This document shows, one piece after another, positions 53,451-62,366 of a stretch of DNA of 64,000 bases; position 1 is the first letter of the stretch; each line of letters starts with the position of its first letter. The stretch comes from Paraburkholderia panacisoli. GTDB taxonomy: Bacteria; Pseudomonadota; Gammaproteobacteria; Burkholderiales; Burkholderiaceae. The DNA is taken from positions 1 to 64,000 of the forward strand of contig NZ_VTUZ01000039.1 of the NCBI RefSeq assembly GCF_008369935.1, given 5' to 3'. The translations under genes and the position numbers were made by a program. A model generated the notes under the pieces. The model searched no databases, was not told the DNA's origin, and saw nothing but the letters and a program-made list of their open reading frames with translations.

Positions 53451-54200
53451 GTGAAGATATCCCGCTTGCTGCTTGGCAGTGCTCTGCTTTTCGCGATCGG
53501 CACGGTATTGCAGTTCATATGGCCGCTTTCGCAGCCGGCGTCTTATCATCACTTCGCCGATGAGCGCTCGCTAGGCATGCTTCCCAACGCTTCGGACGTG
53601 CTGTCGAACCTCGTCATTCTGGCTGCGGGCCTCGTCAATTTCAGGTGGGTGATCCGGCATGCGTCATACCCGCCGCTCCAGTTTCCCGCAATGGTGGTCG
53701 CGGGCCCCGGCCTGATCCTCACGGCGTTCGGCTCGGCCTACTATCATGCGGCGCCTTCGGATGCGTCGCTGGTGTGGGATCGATTGCCGATGACGATCGT
53801 GTTCGCCGGCATCCTTGCGATGCTCTGGACCTCGGTGACCAGACAGCGCGTGGGCTGGGTGCAGATGGTGATCCTCGTCGCGGTATCGCTCGGCACCATC
53901 GAATACTGGCTTGCCTTCGACAGCCTTTGGCCCTATGCGATATTGCAGTTCGGCGGACTCGCCATCGTCGTCGGCATGACCGTCGCTCGCAAAGTCGATA
54001 CGCCGTTCGCATGGGCGATGGTTATCGCTTTCTATGGGCTTGCAAAGGTCTTCGAAAGTCTCGACTGGCAGATATGGGCATTCACGGGTCATCTGTTCGC
54101 GGGACACGCGCTGAAACATATCGCGAGCGGATTCGCCGGCGCCGCGCTGCTGCTGATCGCGCAAGCGCCGCAACGACTCGGCGCACCGGTGTCCCTATAG
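53451..54200 (+). CDS. CREST-superfamily membrane hydrolase, ceramidase-like
   Basis: A 249-residue protein with about seven membrane segments. The CREST metal-hydrolase residues are all in place: S95-x3-H99 (GSAYYHAAP), D110 (LVWDRLPM) and H219-x3-H223 (FAGHALKHIASG). These match alkaline ceramidases and PAQR-like receptors. The start is GTG at 53451 with GGAG nine bases upstream. It lies between two PLD-like lipoproteins on the other strand; its last 6 bases overlap the second PLD gene. An amide-bond hydrolase acting on a membrane lipid is inferred. Confidence 0.8.
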   Translation: MKISRLLLGSALLFAIGTVLQFIWPLSQPASYHHFADERSLGMLPNASDVLSNLVILAAGLVNFRWVIRHASYPPLQFPAMVVAGPGLILTAFGSAYYHAAPSDASLVWDRLPMTIVFAGILAMLWTSVTRQRVGWVQMVILVAVSLGTIEYWLAFDSLWPYAILQFGGLAIVVGMTVARKVDTPFAWAMVIAFYGLAKVFESLDWQIWAFTGHLFAGHALKHIASGFAGAALLLIAQAPQRLGAPVSL

Positions 54201-55748
54201 CTGCGATTCGATCGGCAACAGCCCGAGGAACCAGATGCCGACGCGCTTGAAGCCCGACACGCCCGGCTCGTCGAATTGCGTTTGCGTTCCGGTGGCGGTG
54301 GTGTCGATCCACACGATCCGCGTCTTGCCGTCGGCATCGGACTGCTCTTCAACCCGCCAGGCAATCTCGTCGAGCTTCGGTTCGAGTCCGTTGGCCACCT
54401 GCGCGGCGAGCGCAGGGCTTTCGCAATATACGCCGATCTCCGTATTCAGGCTGATCGAGCGCGGGTCGAGATTCATCGAACCGATGAAGATACTGGACTT
54501 GTCGAACACATAGGTCTTCGCATGCAACGAGGCTTTCGACGAACCGAACAGCGACTTCTTTTTCTCACGCGACTCCTCGGACGCGACGGGTTTCAGCTCG
54601 TAGAGATGCACGCCCGCGTCGAGCAGAGCCTTGCGGTAGCGCTTATACCCGGCATGCACGGCCGACACGTCCGTGGCGGCCAGCGAGTTGGTGAGGATGG
54701 TGACGCGAACGCCGCGTCCGGTTTCCTTGCGCAGCCACGCGACGCCTGCTTTCCCGGGCACGAAGTAGGGTGAAATGATGAGCATCTCCTTTTGCGGCTG
54801 GATGCTCAATGTCTTGAACTGCGACAGCAGATGTCCGGTCGGATCGTCCGGGGAGCGCGTGATCTTCGCGGGATCGTCGTGAAGCAGGGTCGCTTTCCCC
54901 CAGGAAACATCGATGTCGCGCAGCTTCAGCGTTTCCTCATAGCGCTGCCTCGCCTGCGTGACGTAGGGCGTGTCGCGTTGCGACTCGATGAAGGCTGCCA
55001 GCCGCGTGCGATAGTCGGCGAGCGCGTCGGGGTCCGCCGGATGACCCGTCAGGTTCTCGATCGGGTAGGCCGCGTCAGAATTCCAGAACTCGTCGAAGGC
55101 GGCGGAGATGTTGCGGACCACGGCGCCATACGTCAGCACGTCGAGGTCGCCGAATGACACGTCGTTCGACGCGTTGAAGTATTCGTCCCCGATGTTGCGC
55201 CCGCCAACGATTGCCGCTTCGTTATCGGCAATGATCGACTTGTTGTGCATGCGCCGGTTCACCCGCTTGAACTCCAACGCCGTGCCCAGCGTTTTGAAGC
55301 GGCGGCTCGCGACCGGATTGAACAGCCGTATCTGAATGTTCGGATGGGAGGCGAAGGCGAGCAGCACCTGGTCGTCCCCGCCGGTGCCGAGGTCGTCCAG
55401 CAACACGCGCACCCTGACGCCGCGATCCGCCGCGCGCAGCACCGCATGCGCCAGATGCCGGCCGGTCAGATCGTCATGCCAGATGTAGTACTGCAGATCG
55501 AGCGTGCGATCCGCGGCCTCGGCGAGTACGATGCGGCTGAGCAAAGCATTGACGCCGTCGGGCAGCAGGTGAAAGGCCGTTTGGTCCGGGTGCAGCCGCT
55601 CCTGCGGCGTAAAGGCTGCGCCAAGGCGCGTGCTGTCCGACGGTTCGATCGCATGCGTTTCGATGCGCGCCGTCTGCGGCGGCAGACCCGCGCAAGCCGA
55701 CAACAGCGCCAGCAGCAGGACCGCGAAGACGTCGCGCCACTTTGCCAT
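54195..55748 (-). CDS. Phospholipase D family lipoprotein (second copy)
   Basis: A 517-residue PLD-superfamily lipoprotein with lipobox LLSAC (Cys19). The HKD motifs are complete: H168, K170, D175 (RRMHNKSIIAD) and H409, K411, D416 (ASLHAKTYVFD). Both arms have the flanking GGRNIGDEYF and GSMNLDPRS blocks. The start at 55748 has GGAG well spaced; the longer frame to 55979 overlaps the DUF2252 gene. It follows the DUF2252 gene by 31 bases, so the two are probably co-transcribed. It is a paralogue of the PLD at 51595-53190, probably with a distinct specificity. Confidence 0.88.
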   Translation of the reverse strand: MAKWRDVFAVLLLALLSACAGLPPQTARIETHAIEPSDSTRLGAAFTPQERLHPDQTAFHLLPDGVNALLSRIVLAEAADRTLDLQYYIWHDDLTGRHLAHAVLRAADRGVRVRVLLDDLGTGGDDQVLLAFASHPNIQIRLFNPVASRRFKTLGTALEFKRVNRRMHNKSIIADNEAAIVGGRNIGDEYFNASNDVSFGDLDVLTYGAVVRNISAAFDEFWNSDAAYPIENLTGHPADPDALADYRTRLAAFIESQRDTPYVTQARQRYEETLKLRDIDVSWGKATLLHDDPAKITRSPDDPTGHLLSQFKTLSIQPQKEMLIISPYFVPGKAGVAWLRKETGRGVRVTILTNSLAATDVSAVHAGYKRYRKALLDAGVHLYELKPVASEESREKKKSLFGSSKASLHAKTYVFDKSSIFIGSMNLDPRSISLNTEIGVYCESPALAAQVANGLEPKLDEIAWRVEEQSDADGKTRIVWIDTTATGTQTQFDEPGVSGFKRVGIWFLGLLPIESQL

Positions 55749-55779
55749 CACAGGGCTCCAGACCGTTATGCCGCGAACT

Positions 55780-57192
55780 TCACGCGACGAAATCAGCCGC
55801 CATGTCGGCATCGGTGCGCGCTTCGAGTTGACCGGTGCGGCACGCGTGGCGGAACTTCTCGTAGTCCTGTTCCACCTGGTCTGCGTAAGCGCGTGAATAG
55901 CTGACGAGCGCTTCCGCCATCTGGTCGCCATTGCCCAGATAGCCGGCCACCTCCGTGGCCTGTCCGCCCGCTTTCGCATGCGCTCGCGCGAGCACCCAGC
56001 CGCACAGGCCTGCGTAGTCGCGGAACGTATCTTTCTGAAACAGCTCGAGCGTGGCCGAGATCTTCATGTCGCGCAGTTGACGCCCGTAAATGGTTCGCCC
56101 GAACGGACCCGAGCTCCAGCCCAGGAACGGATCGCTCGCGCCCTGCATGAGCCGCTGGCCGTGGACGACGCGGTGGCCTTGATGCCTCGGCGCCGGCGCG
56201 TCGAAATATCGCGAGATGACGGAGGTCGACGCTTCCTTGAACTGGATGAAGAGTGGCTTCTCATGGGGATCGACCATCAACAGAATCAGACATCGCGTGC
56301 CGACGCTGCCGACGCCGACCACCTTGAACGCGACATCGTGCATCTCGAAGTGCGCGAGCAGATTGCCCCGCACCGCGCCGAGGGACTTCAGATAGTGCTT
56401 GTAGATCGGCCCCATCAGCTTGCGCCAGTCGCCGAGGCCGAGCCAGTCGTCGTCGTGCGTGAAAAGCGTGGTCTTGCCATGCACGTGGAAGACGCCGGGC
56501 GGCGTGTCGCGAATCTGCCAGATGCCTTCGCGCCGGCTGGCGAGCTTGGGGAGCATCGTGTCGTGCGTGCGGCGCGAGGCTTTTTCGATTCCGTTGCGAA
56601 TGCGTTGCCGCGAGTCGTCGCTGGTCACGATCCGTTCGAGACGCTCGAACGTGATGAGTTCGTACCAGAGTTCGAGCGGGCTCATCGCCGCATACCTCTC
56701 GGTCCAGTACTGATAGCTGTGCACGGCGAGTTCAACCACCTCGTCGGCGAGTCTGTCGCCGTGGCCGAGGTGCCTGACCGCAATGCAAAGGCTGGCGCTC
56801 AGGCGTTTGAGGTCCCACTCCCACGGGCCGACCGCCGTTTCGTCGAAGTCGTTGATGTCGAAAGCGAGGGCCCGTTCCGGGGTCGCGAAGCCGCCGAAAT
56901 TCATCAGGTGGCAATCGCCGCATATCTGGAAATGAAACCCGCTATTGGCGGTCGTCGAGAGATCATGCGCCTGGATGATCGCGCTGCCCCGATAGAACGT
57001 GAACGGTGACGCAAGCATGCGTCCGTAGCGTAGCGGAACGAGGGCTTCGACGCGTCCCAGACTGTTCTCGCGCAACAGATCGACCGGGTCGCGATGCGTG
57101 TTGCCGATTTTGGCATGCGCGCTGCGCGGCGTCTCCTTACGCGCCTTGCGTCCCAGCGCGCGGCGCTCTCTGAGCAAATCGGATGGCGTCAT
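55780..57192 (-). CDS. DUF2252 domain-containing protein
   Basis: A 470-residue soluble protein of the DUF2252 family, remotely kinase-like. Marks are the CGDCHLMNFGGFATPERALAFDINDFDETAVGPWEWDLKRL block in outline near 110-150, and later KHYLKSLGAVRGNLLAH and GQRLMQGASDPFLGW. The HLMNFG and DINDFD pairs resemble the catalytic-loop and metal-binding residues of phosphotransferases. The start at 57192 has GGGAG spaced six bases; a TTG at 57222 is the alternative. It is upstream of and co-directional with the second PLD gene. The substrate is unknown. Confidence 0.87.
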   Translation of the reverse strand: MTPSDLLRERRALGRKARKETPRSAHAKIGNTHRDPVDLLRENSLGRVEALVPLRYGRMLASPFTFYRGSAIIQAHDLSTTANSGFHFQICGDCHLMNFGGFATPERALAFDINDFDETAVGPWEWDLKRLSASLCIAVRHLGHGDRLADEVVELAVHSYQYWTERYAAMSPLELWYELITFERLERIVTSDDSRQRIRNGIEKASRRTHDTMLPKLASRREGIWQIRDTPPGVFHVHGKTTLFTHDDDWLGLGDWRKLMGPIYKHYLKSLGAVRGNLLAHFEMHDVAFKVVGVGSVGTRCLILLMVDPHEKPLFIQFKEASTSVISRYFDAPAPRHQGHRVVHGQRLMQGASDPFLGWSSGPFGRTIYGRQLRDMKISATLELFQKDTFRDYAGLCGWVLARAHAKAGGQATEVAGYLGNGDQMAEALVSYSRAYADQVEQDYEKFRHACRTGQLEARTDADMAADFVA

Positions 57193-57628
57193 CATTTGCT
57201 CCCGGCTGATGCGGCGAGGCAACCTGCCCGAAAGCCGCGCGACGAAGCGTGGATCAGGGCGGCATTCGCGTTGGGGGCGGGTGGTGGGAACGTTTGAGCA
57301 ATGGCCGGCGTGCCGCCGTGAGACGACCCGCAGAGGCCCGGCATTGCGCCGCCTGGAAGGGAGTGGGTGAACACGCTTGCGGCAGCCCGGCCGGCCAATG
57401 CGGCGATCGTTCTCATCTGTTATTCCCCTTGACTTGACGCTTGCATGCCGCAGCGCCCATGCGCCGCGATCTGATAAAGGCGTTCTACGAGTAAGACGGG
57501 AAAGCGACTGATAAAGACTGCATGCCGGACGAGTCCGTTTGTCTGTTCAAACTCTAGCTTGTCTCCCTGATTATTTCCATAGGACCCGCTCCGGGGCTCC
57601 GTGATCTTCAGAGCGGTATTCAGAGCCG
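57193..57628. other. Intergenic region between DUF2252 and FadR-type genes
   Basis: No gene seen in about 430 bases. The DUF2252 promoter must lie here. Short frames in it (57192-57416, 57249-57437) are random in composition. Confidence 0.4.
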
Positions 57629-58306
57629 TCAGGCGTGGCTGTCGACGGCATCGTCCCGCCCCGCGGACACGCGCCCCTGAACGCTCAGCAGATGCTCGCG
57701 CATGGCGCGGGCCGCCGCTTCACCGTCACGGGCCTTCATGGCGCTGACGATGGCTTGATGCTGCTGGGCGAAAAACTGGCGCGTCGTCTGGGCCGCCGTC
57801 TTCTCGCGCAGAGCCGGTTTGACCCGCATGCCGTTGATCACTTCCATCAACGCAATGAGCGCCGGATTGCGCGTGGCCTGGCCGATCAGCAAGTGAAACC
57901 GGTGATCCCATTGCTGCCACTCGTCGTCATTCTTCGCTGCGGCGTTCTTGCGCGCGCATTTTTCGAGCTCCAGCAGATCGTCGCGGCTCGCTTTCGTCGC
58001 GGCAAGCTCGGCGAGCGCAGGCTCGAAAAGCAGACGCATTTCCGCGATGTCCGCCGGACTGGCGCCCGCGCGAAGGCCGCGCAGCGTGGGCGCAAACTTC
58101 AGCGGCCGCGCGCCGAGATACGTGCCGCGTCCGACACCCCGCCACACCTGCCCGGCCGCCTCCAGCGACGCCAGCGCGGCGCGCAGCTCCCGCCGGCTGA
58201 CGCCCAGCTCGTCGGCGAGCTTTCTTTCCGGCGGTAGCGCGTCGCCGTCCCGAAGCTGATGATCGGCAATGTATCGCCGCAGGCCGTCCAGCACTGAGTT
58301 TTCCAT
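57629..58306 (-). CDS. FadR/GntR family transcriptional regulator
   Basis: A 225-residue regulator. The winged helix (LPPERKLADELGVSRRELRAALASLEAAGQVWRG in outline) is at residues 23-56. The all-helical FCD effector domain follows (IAEMRLLFEPALAELAA, DHRFHLLIGQATRNPALIALM, MREHLLSVQGRV). The ATG at 58306 lies just past an operator, so longer in-frame starts at 58342 and 58423 (which would place the operator inside the gene) are less likely. It is divergent from the gamma-glutamyltransferase gene and likely controls both. Confidence 0.87.
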   Translation of the reverse strand: MENSVLDGLRRYIADHQLRDGDALPPERKLADELGVSRRELRAALASLEAAGQVWRGVGRGTYLGARPLKFAPTLRGLRAGASPADIAEMRLLFEPALAELAATKASRDDLLELEKCARKNAAAKNDDEWQQWDHRFHLLIGQATRNPALIALMEVINGMRVKPALREKTAAQTTRQFFAQQHQAIVSAMKARDGEAAARAMREHLLSVQGRVSAGRDDAVDSHA

Positions 58307-58314
58307 GTCTCGCG

Positions 58315-58337
58315 TGAACCAATGTGAATTGGTATCA
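58315..58337. promoter_or_regulatory. GntR-type operator 1 (TGAACC-N7-ATTGGT)
   Basis: TGAACC at 58315-58320 and ATTGGT at 58328-58333 flank seven bases; the core ACCAAT-GTGA-ATTGGT (58318-58333) is a perfect dyad. It lies 9 bases ahead of the regulator's ATG and would allow autoregulation. The same pattern recurs at 58472. Confidence 0.65.
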
Positions 58338-58471
58338 ACCATAGCAGAATCTGGTGGTTTCGCGCGGCATCGTTTGACGACGCTTTTTGATCTTGTAATA
58401 TCTTGAATAAATCGGGTTAACACCGGGTGAAGTTCACCGCTGTTAGCCGTACCCTGACACGTTATTTTTTT

Positions 58472-58494
58472 TGAACCTTTATTAATTGGTTCGA
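58472..58494. promoter_or_regulatory. GntR-type operator 2 (TGAACC-N7-ATTGGT)
   Basis: TGAACC at 58472-58477 and ATTGGT at 58485-58490 repeat the pattern of operator 1 exactly, with different spacer bases. GAACC and GGTTC also form an outer dyad (58473-58492). It is 35 bases ahead of the gamma-glutamyltransferase ATG, over the likely promoter. Confidence 0.62.
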
Positions 58495-58529
58495 CAGATC
58501 ATCGCAATTCGTCGCACAAGGAGTCGAGC

Positions 58530-60314
58530 ATGTCGTTTACAACCCGTCCGGAACTGATTGGCACATTCGGCATGGTGGCCTCGACGCATTGGCTGGCCAG
58601 CGCGTCGGCCATGGCCGTGCTCGAAAAGGGCGGCAATGCGTTCGATGCCGCGGCCGCAGCCGGGTTTGTTCTACAGATCGTCGAGCCGCATCTGAACGGT
58701 CCGGGCGGCGAGCTGCCGGTCGTGTTCTACAGTGCGCGCGAGGACCGGGTGCGTGTGCTGTGCGGCCAGGGCGTGACGCCGGCGGCGATGACGATCGAGC
58801 GCATGCGCGGGATGGGCCTCGAAGTCGTTCCCGGGACGGGCTTGCTGCCGGCCGTGGTGCCCGGCGCATTCGGCGCGTGGATGGCGATGCTGCGCGACTA
58901 CGGCCAACTGCCGCTAGAGGACGTGTTGAGCTATGCGATCGGCTATGCGGAGAACGGCTATCCGGTGCTGCCGCGCATGACGTCGTCGATCCTCGCAATC
59001 AAGGATTTCTTCCAGACTGAATGGCCCACTTCGGCCGAGCAATGGCTGCGCGACGGCGATGCGCCGATGCCGAACCGGCTGTTTGCGAATCCGGCGATCG
59101 CGCAGACGTACCGGCGCATCCTGCAGGAAGCGAAAATGCGGGCCGACCGAGCCGAGCAGTGCGAACGCGCACGCGAAGTTTTCTATCGCGGCTTCGTGGC
59201 CGATGCGATCGACCAGTACTTCCGCTCGACCCCCGTGCTCGACACGTCCGGCCAGCGCAACCGCGGCCTGCTCGATGCGGACGATCTCGCGCGCTGGCAG
59301 CCGACTTACGAAGACCCGGTCTCATATGACTACGAAGGCTTCCGCGTTCACAAGACGGGTCCGTGGGGCCAGGGGCCCATGTTCCTGCAGCAGCTCGCGC
59401 TGCTGAAGGGTTTCGATCTGGCGGCGATGGACCCGCTAGGCCCCGACTTCGTGCATACGGTGATCGAATGCTCGAAGCTCGCGTTCGCCGATCGTGAAGT
59501 GTTTTACGGCGACCCCAACTTCGCGCAGGTGCCGATGGATACGCTGCTGAGCGACGCGTACAACGACGAACGCCGCAAGTTGATCGACCCCGCTCGCGCG
59601 TCGTTCGAATTCCGTCCCGGCATGCTCGGCGACAGCGAACGGCGCGCGGCGCTGATCCTGGCCAATGCCGGCAAGGAGCAGTCCGGCGGCTGCGGCCAGG
59701 GCGAGCCGACCTTCGCTCCGCTGCCTGAACTGCGCGGCGACACGGTTCATCTCGACATCGTCGATCGCTGGGGCAACATGGTCTCGGCCACGCCGTCGGG
59801 TGGCTGGCTGCAGGCGTCGCCCGCCGTGCCCGGTCTCGGCTTCAACGTGACCACGCGGGCGCAGATGTTCTGGATGGAAGAGGGCTTGCCGTCGTCGCTA
59901 GGGCCGGGACGCCGCCCGCGCACCACGCTGTCGCCGACGCTGGTCACGCGCGCTGGCAAGCCCTACGCGGCTTTTGGCACACCAGGCGGCGACCAGCAGG
60001 ATCAGTGGTCGCTTCAGCTGTTTCTGCGGCACGTGCACGGCGGCATGAACTTCCAGGCGGCCGCGGACGCGCCGTCGTTCCAGACCGCGCACTTTCCCGG
60101 CTCGTTTTATCCGCGTTCGATGCAGCTCGGCAAGATGTCCGCCGAGTCCCGCTTTCCGGAGCACACGCTTGCCGGGTTGCGTGCGCGCGGACATGACCTG
60201 AACGTGGCCGAACCCTGGGCGCTGGGCCGGGTCTGCGCGGTCGGGATCAGAAACGGGCTGATGCGTGGCGCGGCAACGCCGCGTCAGATGCAGGCCTACG
60301 CGGTCGGGCGATAA
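58530..60314 (+). CDS. Gamma-glutamyltransferase family protein, no signal peptide
   Basis: A 594-residue Ntn-hydrolase. The substrate-binding region GMVASTHWLASASAMAVLEKGGNAFDAAAAAGF (in outline) and the PHLNGPGGELPVVFY block are typical. The likely catalytic Thr is T405 in GDTVHLDIVD, where autocleavage would split the chain into large and small subunits. GTPGGDQQDQWSLQLF is intact. No signal peptide is present, so the enzyme is probably cytosolic, unlike periplasmic GGT. AAGGAG precedes the start. It is the first gene of the locus and acts on gamma-glutamyl compounds or similar amides. Confidence 0.87.
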   Translation: MSFTTRPELIGTFGMVASTHWLASASAMAVLEKGGNAFDAAAAAGFVLQIVEPHLNGPGGELPVVFYSAREDRVRVLCGQGVTPAAMTIERMRGMGLEVVPGTGLLPAVVPGAFGAWMAMLRDYGQLPLEDVLSYAIGYAENGYPVLPRMTSSILAIKDFFQTEWPTSAEQWLRDGDAPMPNRLFANPAIAQTYRRILQEAKMRADRAEQCERAREVFYRGFVADAIDQYFRSTPVLDTSGQRNRGLLDADDLARWQPTYEDPVSYDYEGFRVHKTGPWGQGPMFLQQLALLKGFDLAAMDPLGPDFVHTVIECSKLAFADREVFYGDPNFAQVPMDTLLSDAYNDERRKLIDPARASFEFRPGMLGDSERRAALILANAGKEQSGGCGQGEPTFAPLPELRGDTVHLDIVDRWGNMVSATPSGGWLQASPAVPGLGFNVTTRAQMFWMEEGLPSSLGPGRRPRTTLSPTLVTRAGKPYAAFGTPGGDQQDQWSLQLFLRHVHGGMNFQAAADAPSFQTAHFPGSFYPRSMQLGKMSAESRFPEHTLAGLRARGHDLNVAEPWALGRVCAVGIRNGLMRGAATPRQMQAYAVGR

Positions 60315-60360
60315 GTTTCGCGGCCCGCCAATCGCCTACCTGTCCTTGAGGAGAAACGCC

Positions 60361-61779
60361 GTGTCTGCTGTCGCCGCCCGTCTTGAACGACTGCCGATCT
60401 CGGGCTTTCATCGCAAGCTCCTGCTCATCGGCGGGCTGGGGTATATGTTCGATGGACTCGATTCGTCATCGCTCGCGTTCCTGCTGCCGGTCGTGAGCAA
60501 GCTGTGGCACCTGACGAGTGCCGAGAGCGGCCTCGTCGCGAGCAGCACCTATATCGGCTATTTCTTCGGCGCGTTCCTCTCGGGCGTGCTCGCCGATGTG
60601 ATCGGCCGCCGCCGCATCATGATGTCGGCGCTGGCGATTTACTGCGCCGCGTCGCTCGCAAGCGCCGCCGCCAACGACTGGCACACGTTCTTCGCGTTGC
60701 GCATCGTCGCGGGTTTTGGCTCCGGCGCGGAGACGGTGGTGATCGCGCCGTTTCTGGCCGAGTTCGTGCCCCGGCGTTACCGGGGCATCTTTTGCGGCGC
60801 GCTGGTCGGGTTCATGTCGTTCGGCTATCTGGGCTCGTCGATTCTCGGCTTCACCGTGGTGCGCAACTTTGACGATGGCTGGCGATATCTCGCCGTGGCG
60901 ACTTCATTGCCGGTCGTGATGCTGCTGTGGTGGCGCAGGACGCTGCCCGAGTCGCCCCGCTGGCTGGAAAGCCGGGGGCGGCGCGGCGAAGCGAATCATA
61001 TCGTGAGCGATATCGAAGCGTGGTTTGCAAGCCGCGGAATTGCGCTGACGCCCGTCGCTTCCCTCGTTGCGATTCCCGCGTCCGCACCCGCAACCGTGAA
61101 CACCGGCGCGTTGCACAACGTGCTGACGCTGTGGTCGCCACGGCTCGCACGCACGACGGCGGTTAGTTGGCTGATGTGGTTTTCGGTCGCATTCGCGTAC
61201 TACTCGTTCTTTTCGTGGATCCCGAGCCTGCTGCTCAAGGAAGGGCTCACGATGACGAAAAGCTTCGGCTATTCGATCGCAATCTACGGTGCGCAGATTC
61301 CGGGCTATTTCTCGGCGGCGTGGCTCAATGAACGGATCGGCCGCAAGGGAGTCGTGGCGTCGTACATGCTGCTTGGCGGCGTGGCGGCGATCACGCTGGC
61401 GTTCTCGCACACGGGCATACAGATCATGGCCGCCGGCATTGCGTTGTCGTTCTTCATGAACGGCGCGTTCGCCGGGGTCTATGCGTACACGCCGGAAGTC
61501 TTTCCGACCACTGTGCGCGCGACCGGTACCGGTTCGTCGTCCTCGTTTGGCCGGATCGGTTCGGTGAGCGCGCCAATTCTGGTCGGCCTCGTCTATCCGA
61601 CGTTGGGTTTCCCCGGTGTGTTCGCGATGACCACGACGGTCCTGCTGATCGGGGCTTGCGTGGTGTTCTTCCTGGGCATCGAGACGCGCAACCGCTCGCT
61701 CGAAGACATCGAAGTGGATAGCGCCGACGCGGCGCTGGAGGTACGCGGCACGCTCAACTCCACCGAAATGCGCGGCTGA
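60361..61779 (+). CDS. MFS transporter (sugar/organic acid:H+ symporter-like)
   Basis: A 472-residue permease. The first segment reads LLLIGGLGYMFDGLDSSSLAFLLPVV, and loop 2-3 carries GVLADVIGRRRIMM. The last loop and segment read PEVFPTTVRATGTGSSSSFGRIGSVSAPI. It has 12 predicted segments. The start is GTG at 60361, with GAGGAG seven bases before; the frame to 60265 lies within the GGT gene. It follows the GGT gene by 46 bases and is likely the importer for its substrate. Confidence 0.87.
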   Translation: MSAVAARLERLPISGFHRKLLLIGGLGYMFDGLDSSSLAFLLPVVSKLWHLTSAESGLVASSTYIGYFFGAFLSGVLADVIGRRRIMMSALAIYCAASLASAAANDWHTFFALRIVAGFGSGAETVVIAPFLAEFVPRRYRGIFCGALVGFMSFGYLGSSILGFTVVRNFDDGWRYLAVATSLPVVMLLWWRRTLPESPRWLESRGRRGEANHIVSDIEAWFASRGIALTPVASLVAIPASAPATVNTGALHNVLTLWSPRLARTTAVSWLMWFSVAFAYYSFFSWIPSLLLKEGLTMTKSFGYSIAIYGAQIPGYFSAAWLNERIGRKGVVASYMLLGGVAAITLAFSHTGIQIMAAGIALSFFMNGAFAGVYAYTPEVFPTTVRATGTGSSSSFGRIGSVSAPILVGLVYPTLGFPGVFAMTTTVLLIGACVVFFLGIETRNRSLEDIEVDSADAALEVRGTLNSTEMRG

Positions 61780-61812
61780 GCATCCGTCATTTCTCGAACC
61801 GGCACACGGACT

Positions 61813-62352
61813 ATGCAAGACGACCTTATCGAGCAGCACGCGCTGGCACTCTCAGACCTCGAACGCCTCGCCAAGGCGCTGCGCGTGAAGGATCAACCCG
61901 CCGAAATTTTCCGCGCGGTGCACGCGGTGGCGGCGAGCGCGATCGGGGCGAGGCTGTTCACGATCATGTCCTACGATGCGTGGCAGCACGAAGTCGAGCG
62001 CGTCTATACCAACATGCCGGCCGTTTATCCGCTTGGCGGGCGCAAGCAGAAGCGCGGCACCGCGTGGTCGAAACAGATCTTGCAGGACCTCAGGCCGTTC
62101 CGTGCGGAAACCGCGCAAGGCATCCGCGACGCGTTCGATGATCACGCGGTGATGACCGCCATGGGGCTCGGATCGATCCTGAACATCCCGATCGCGTACG
62201 ACGGGGTCTGCGTCGGCACGATGAACATGACCCACATCGAAAGCTGGTACACGCGCAGGCATGAGGAAATCGGCGTGCTGATCGGCAGCTTCCTCGCCCC
62301 CGCTTTGCTCAATCTGCAATCGGCTCGCGCCGACGGTCCCACGTCTTACTGA
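61813..62352 (+). CDS. GAF domain protein, stand-alone
   Basis: A 179-residue protein that is one GAF-type ligand-binding domain: the helix-strand FRAVHAVAASAIGARLFTIM, and the strand pair MGLGSILNIPIAYDGVCVGTMNMTH in outline. No output domain is fused. It lies 33 bases after the first MFS gene and 14 before the second, in one transcript. It could bind the substrate to tune flux or help the regulator; this is inference. Confidence 0.8.
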   Translation: MQDDLIEQHALALSDLERLAKALRVKDQPAEIFRAVHAVAASAIGARLFTIMSYDAWQHEVERVYTNMPAVYPLGGRKQKRGTAWSKQILQDLRPFRAETAQGIRDAFDDHAVMTAMGLGSILNIPIAYDGVCVGTMNMTHIESWYTRRHEEIGVLIGSFLAPALLNLQSARADGPTSY

Positions 62353-62366
62353 CATCAACGACAACT

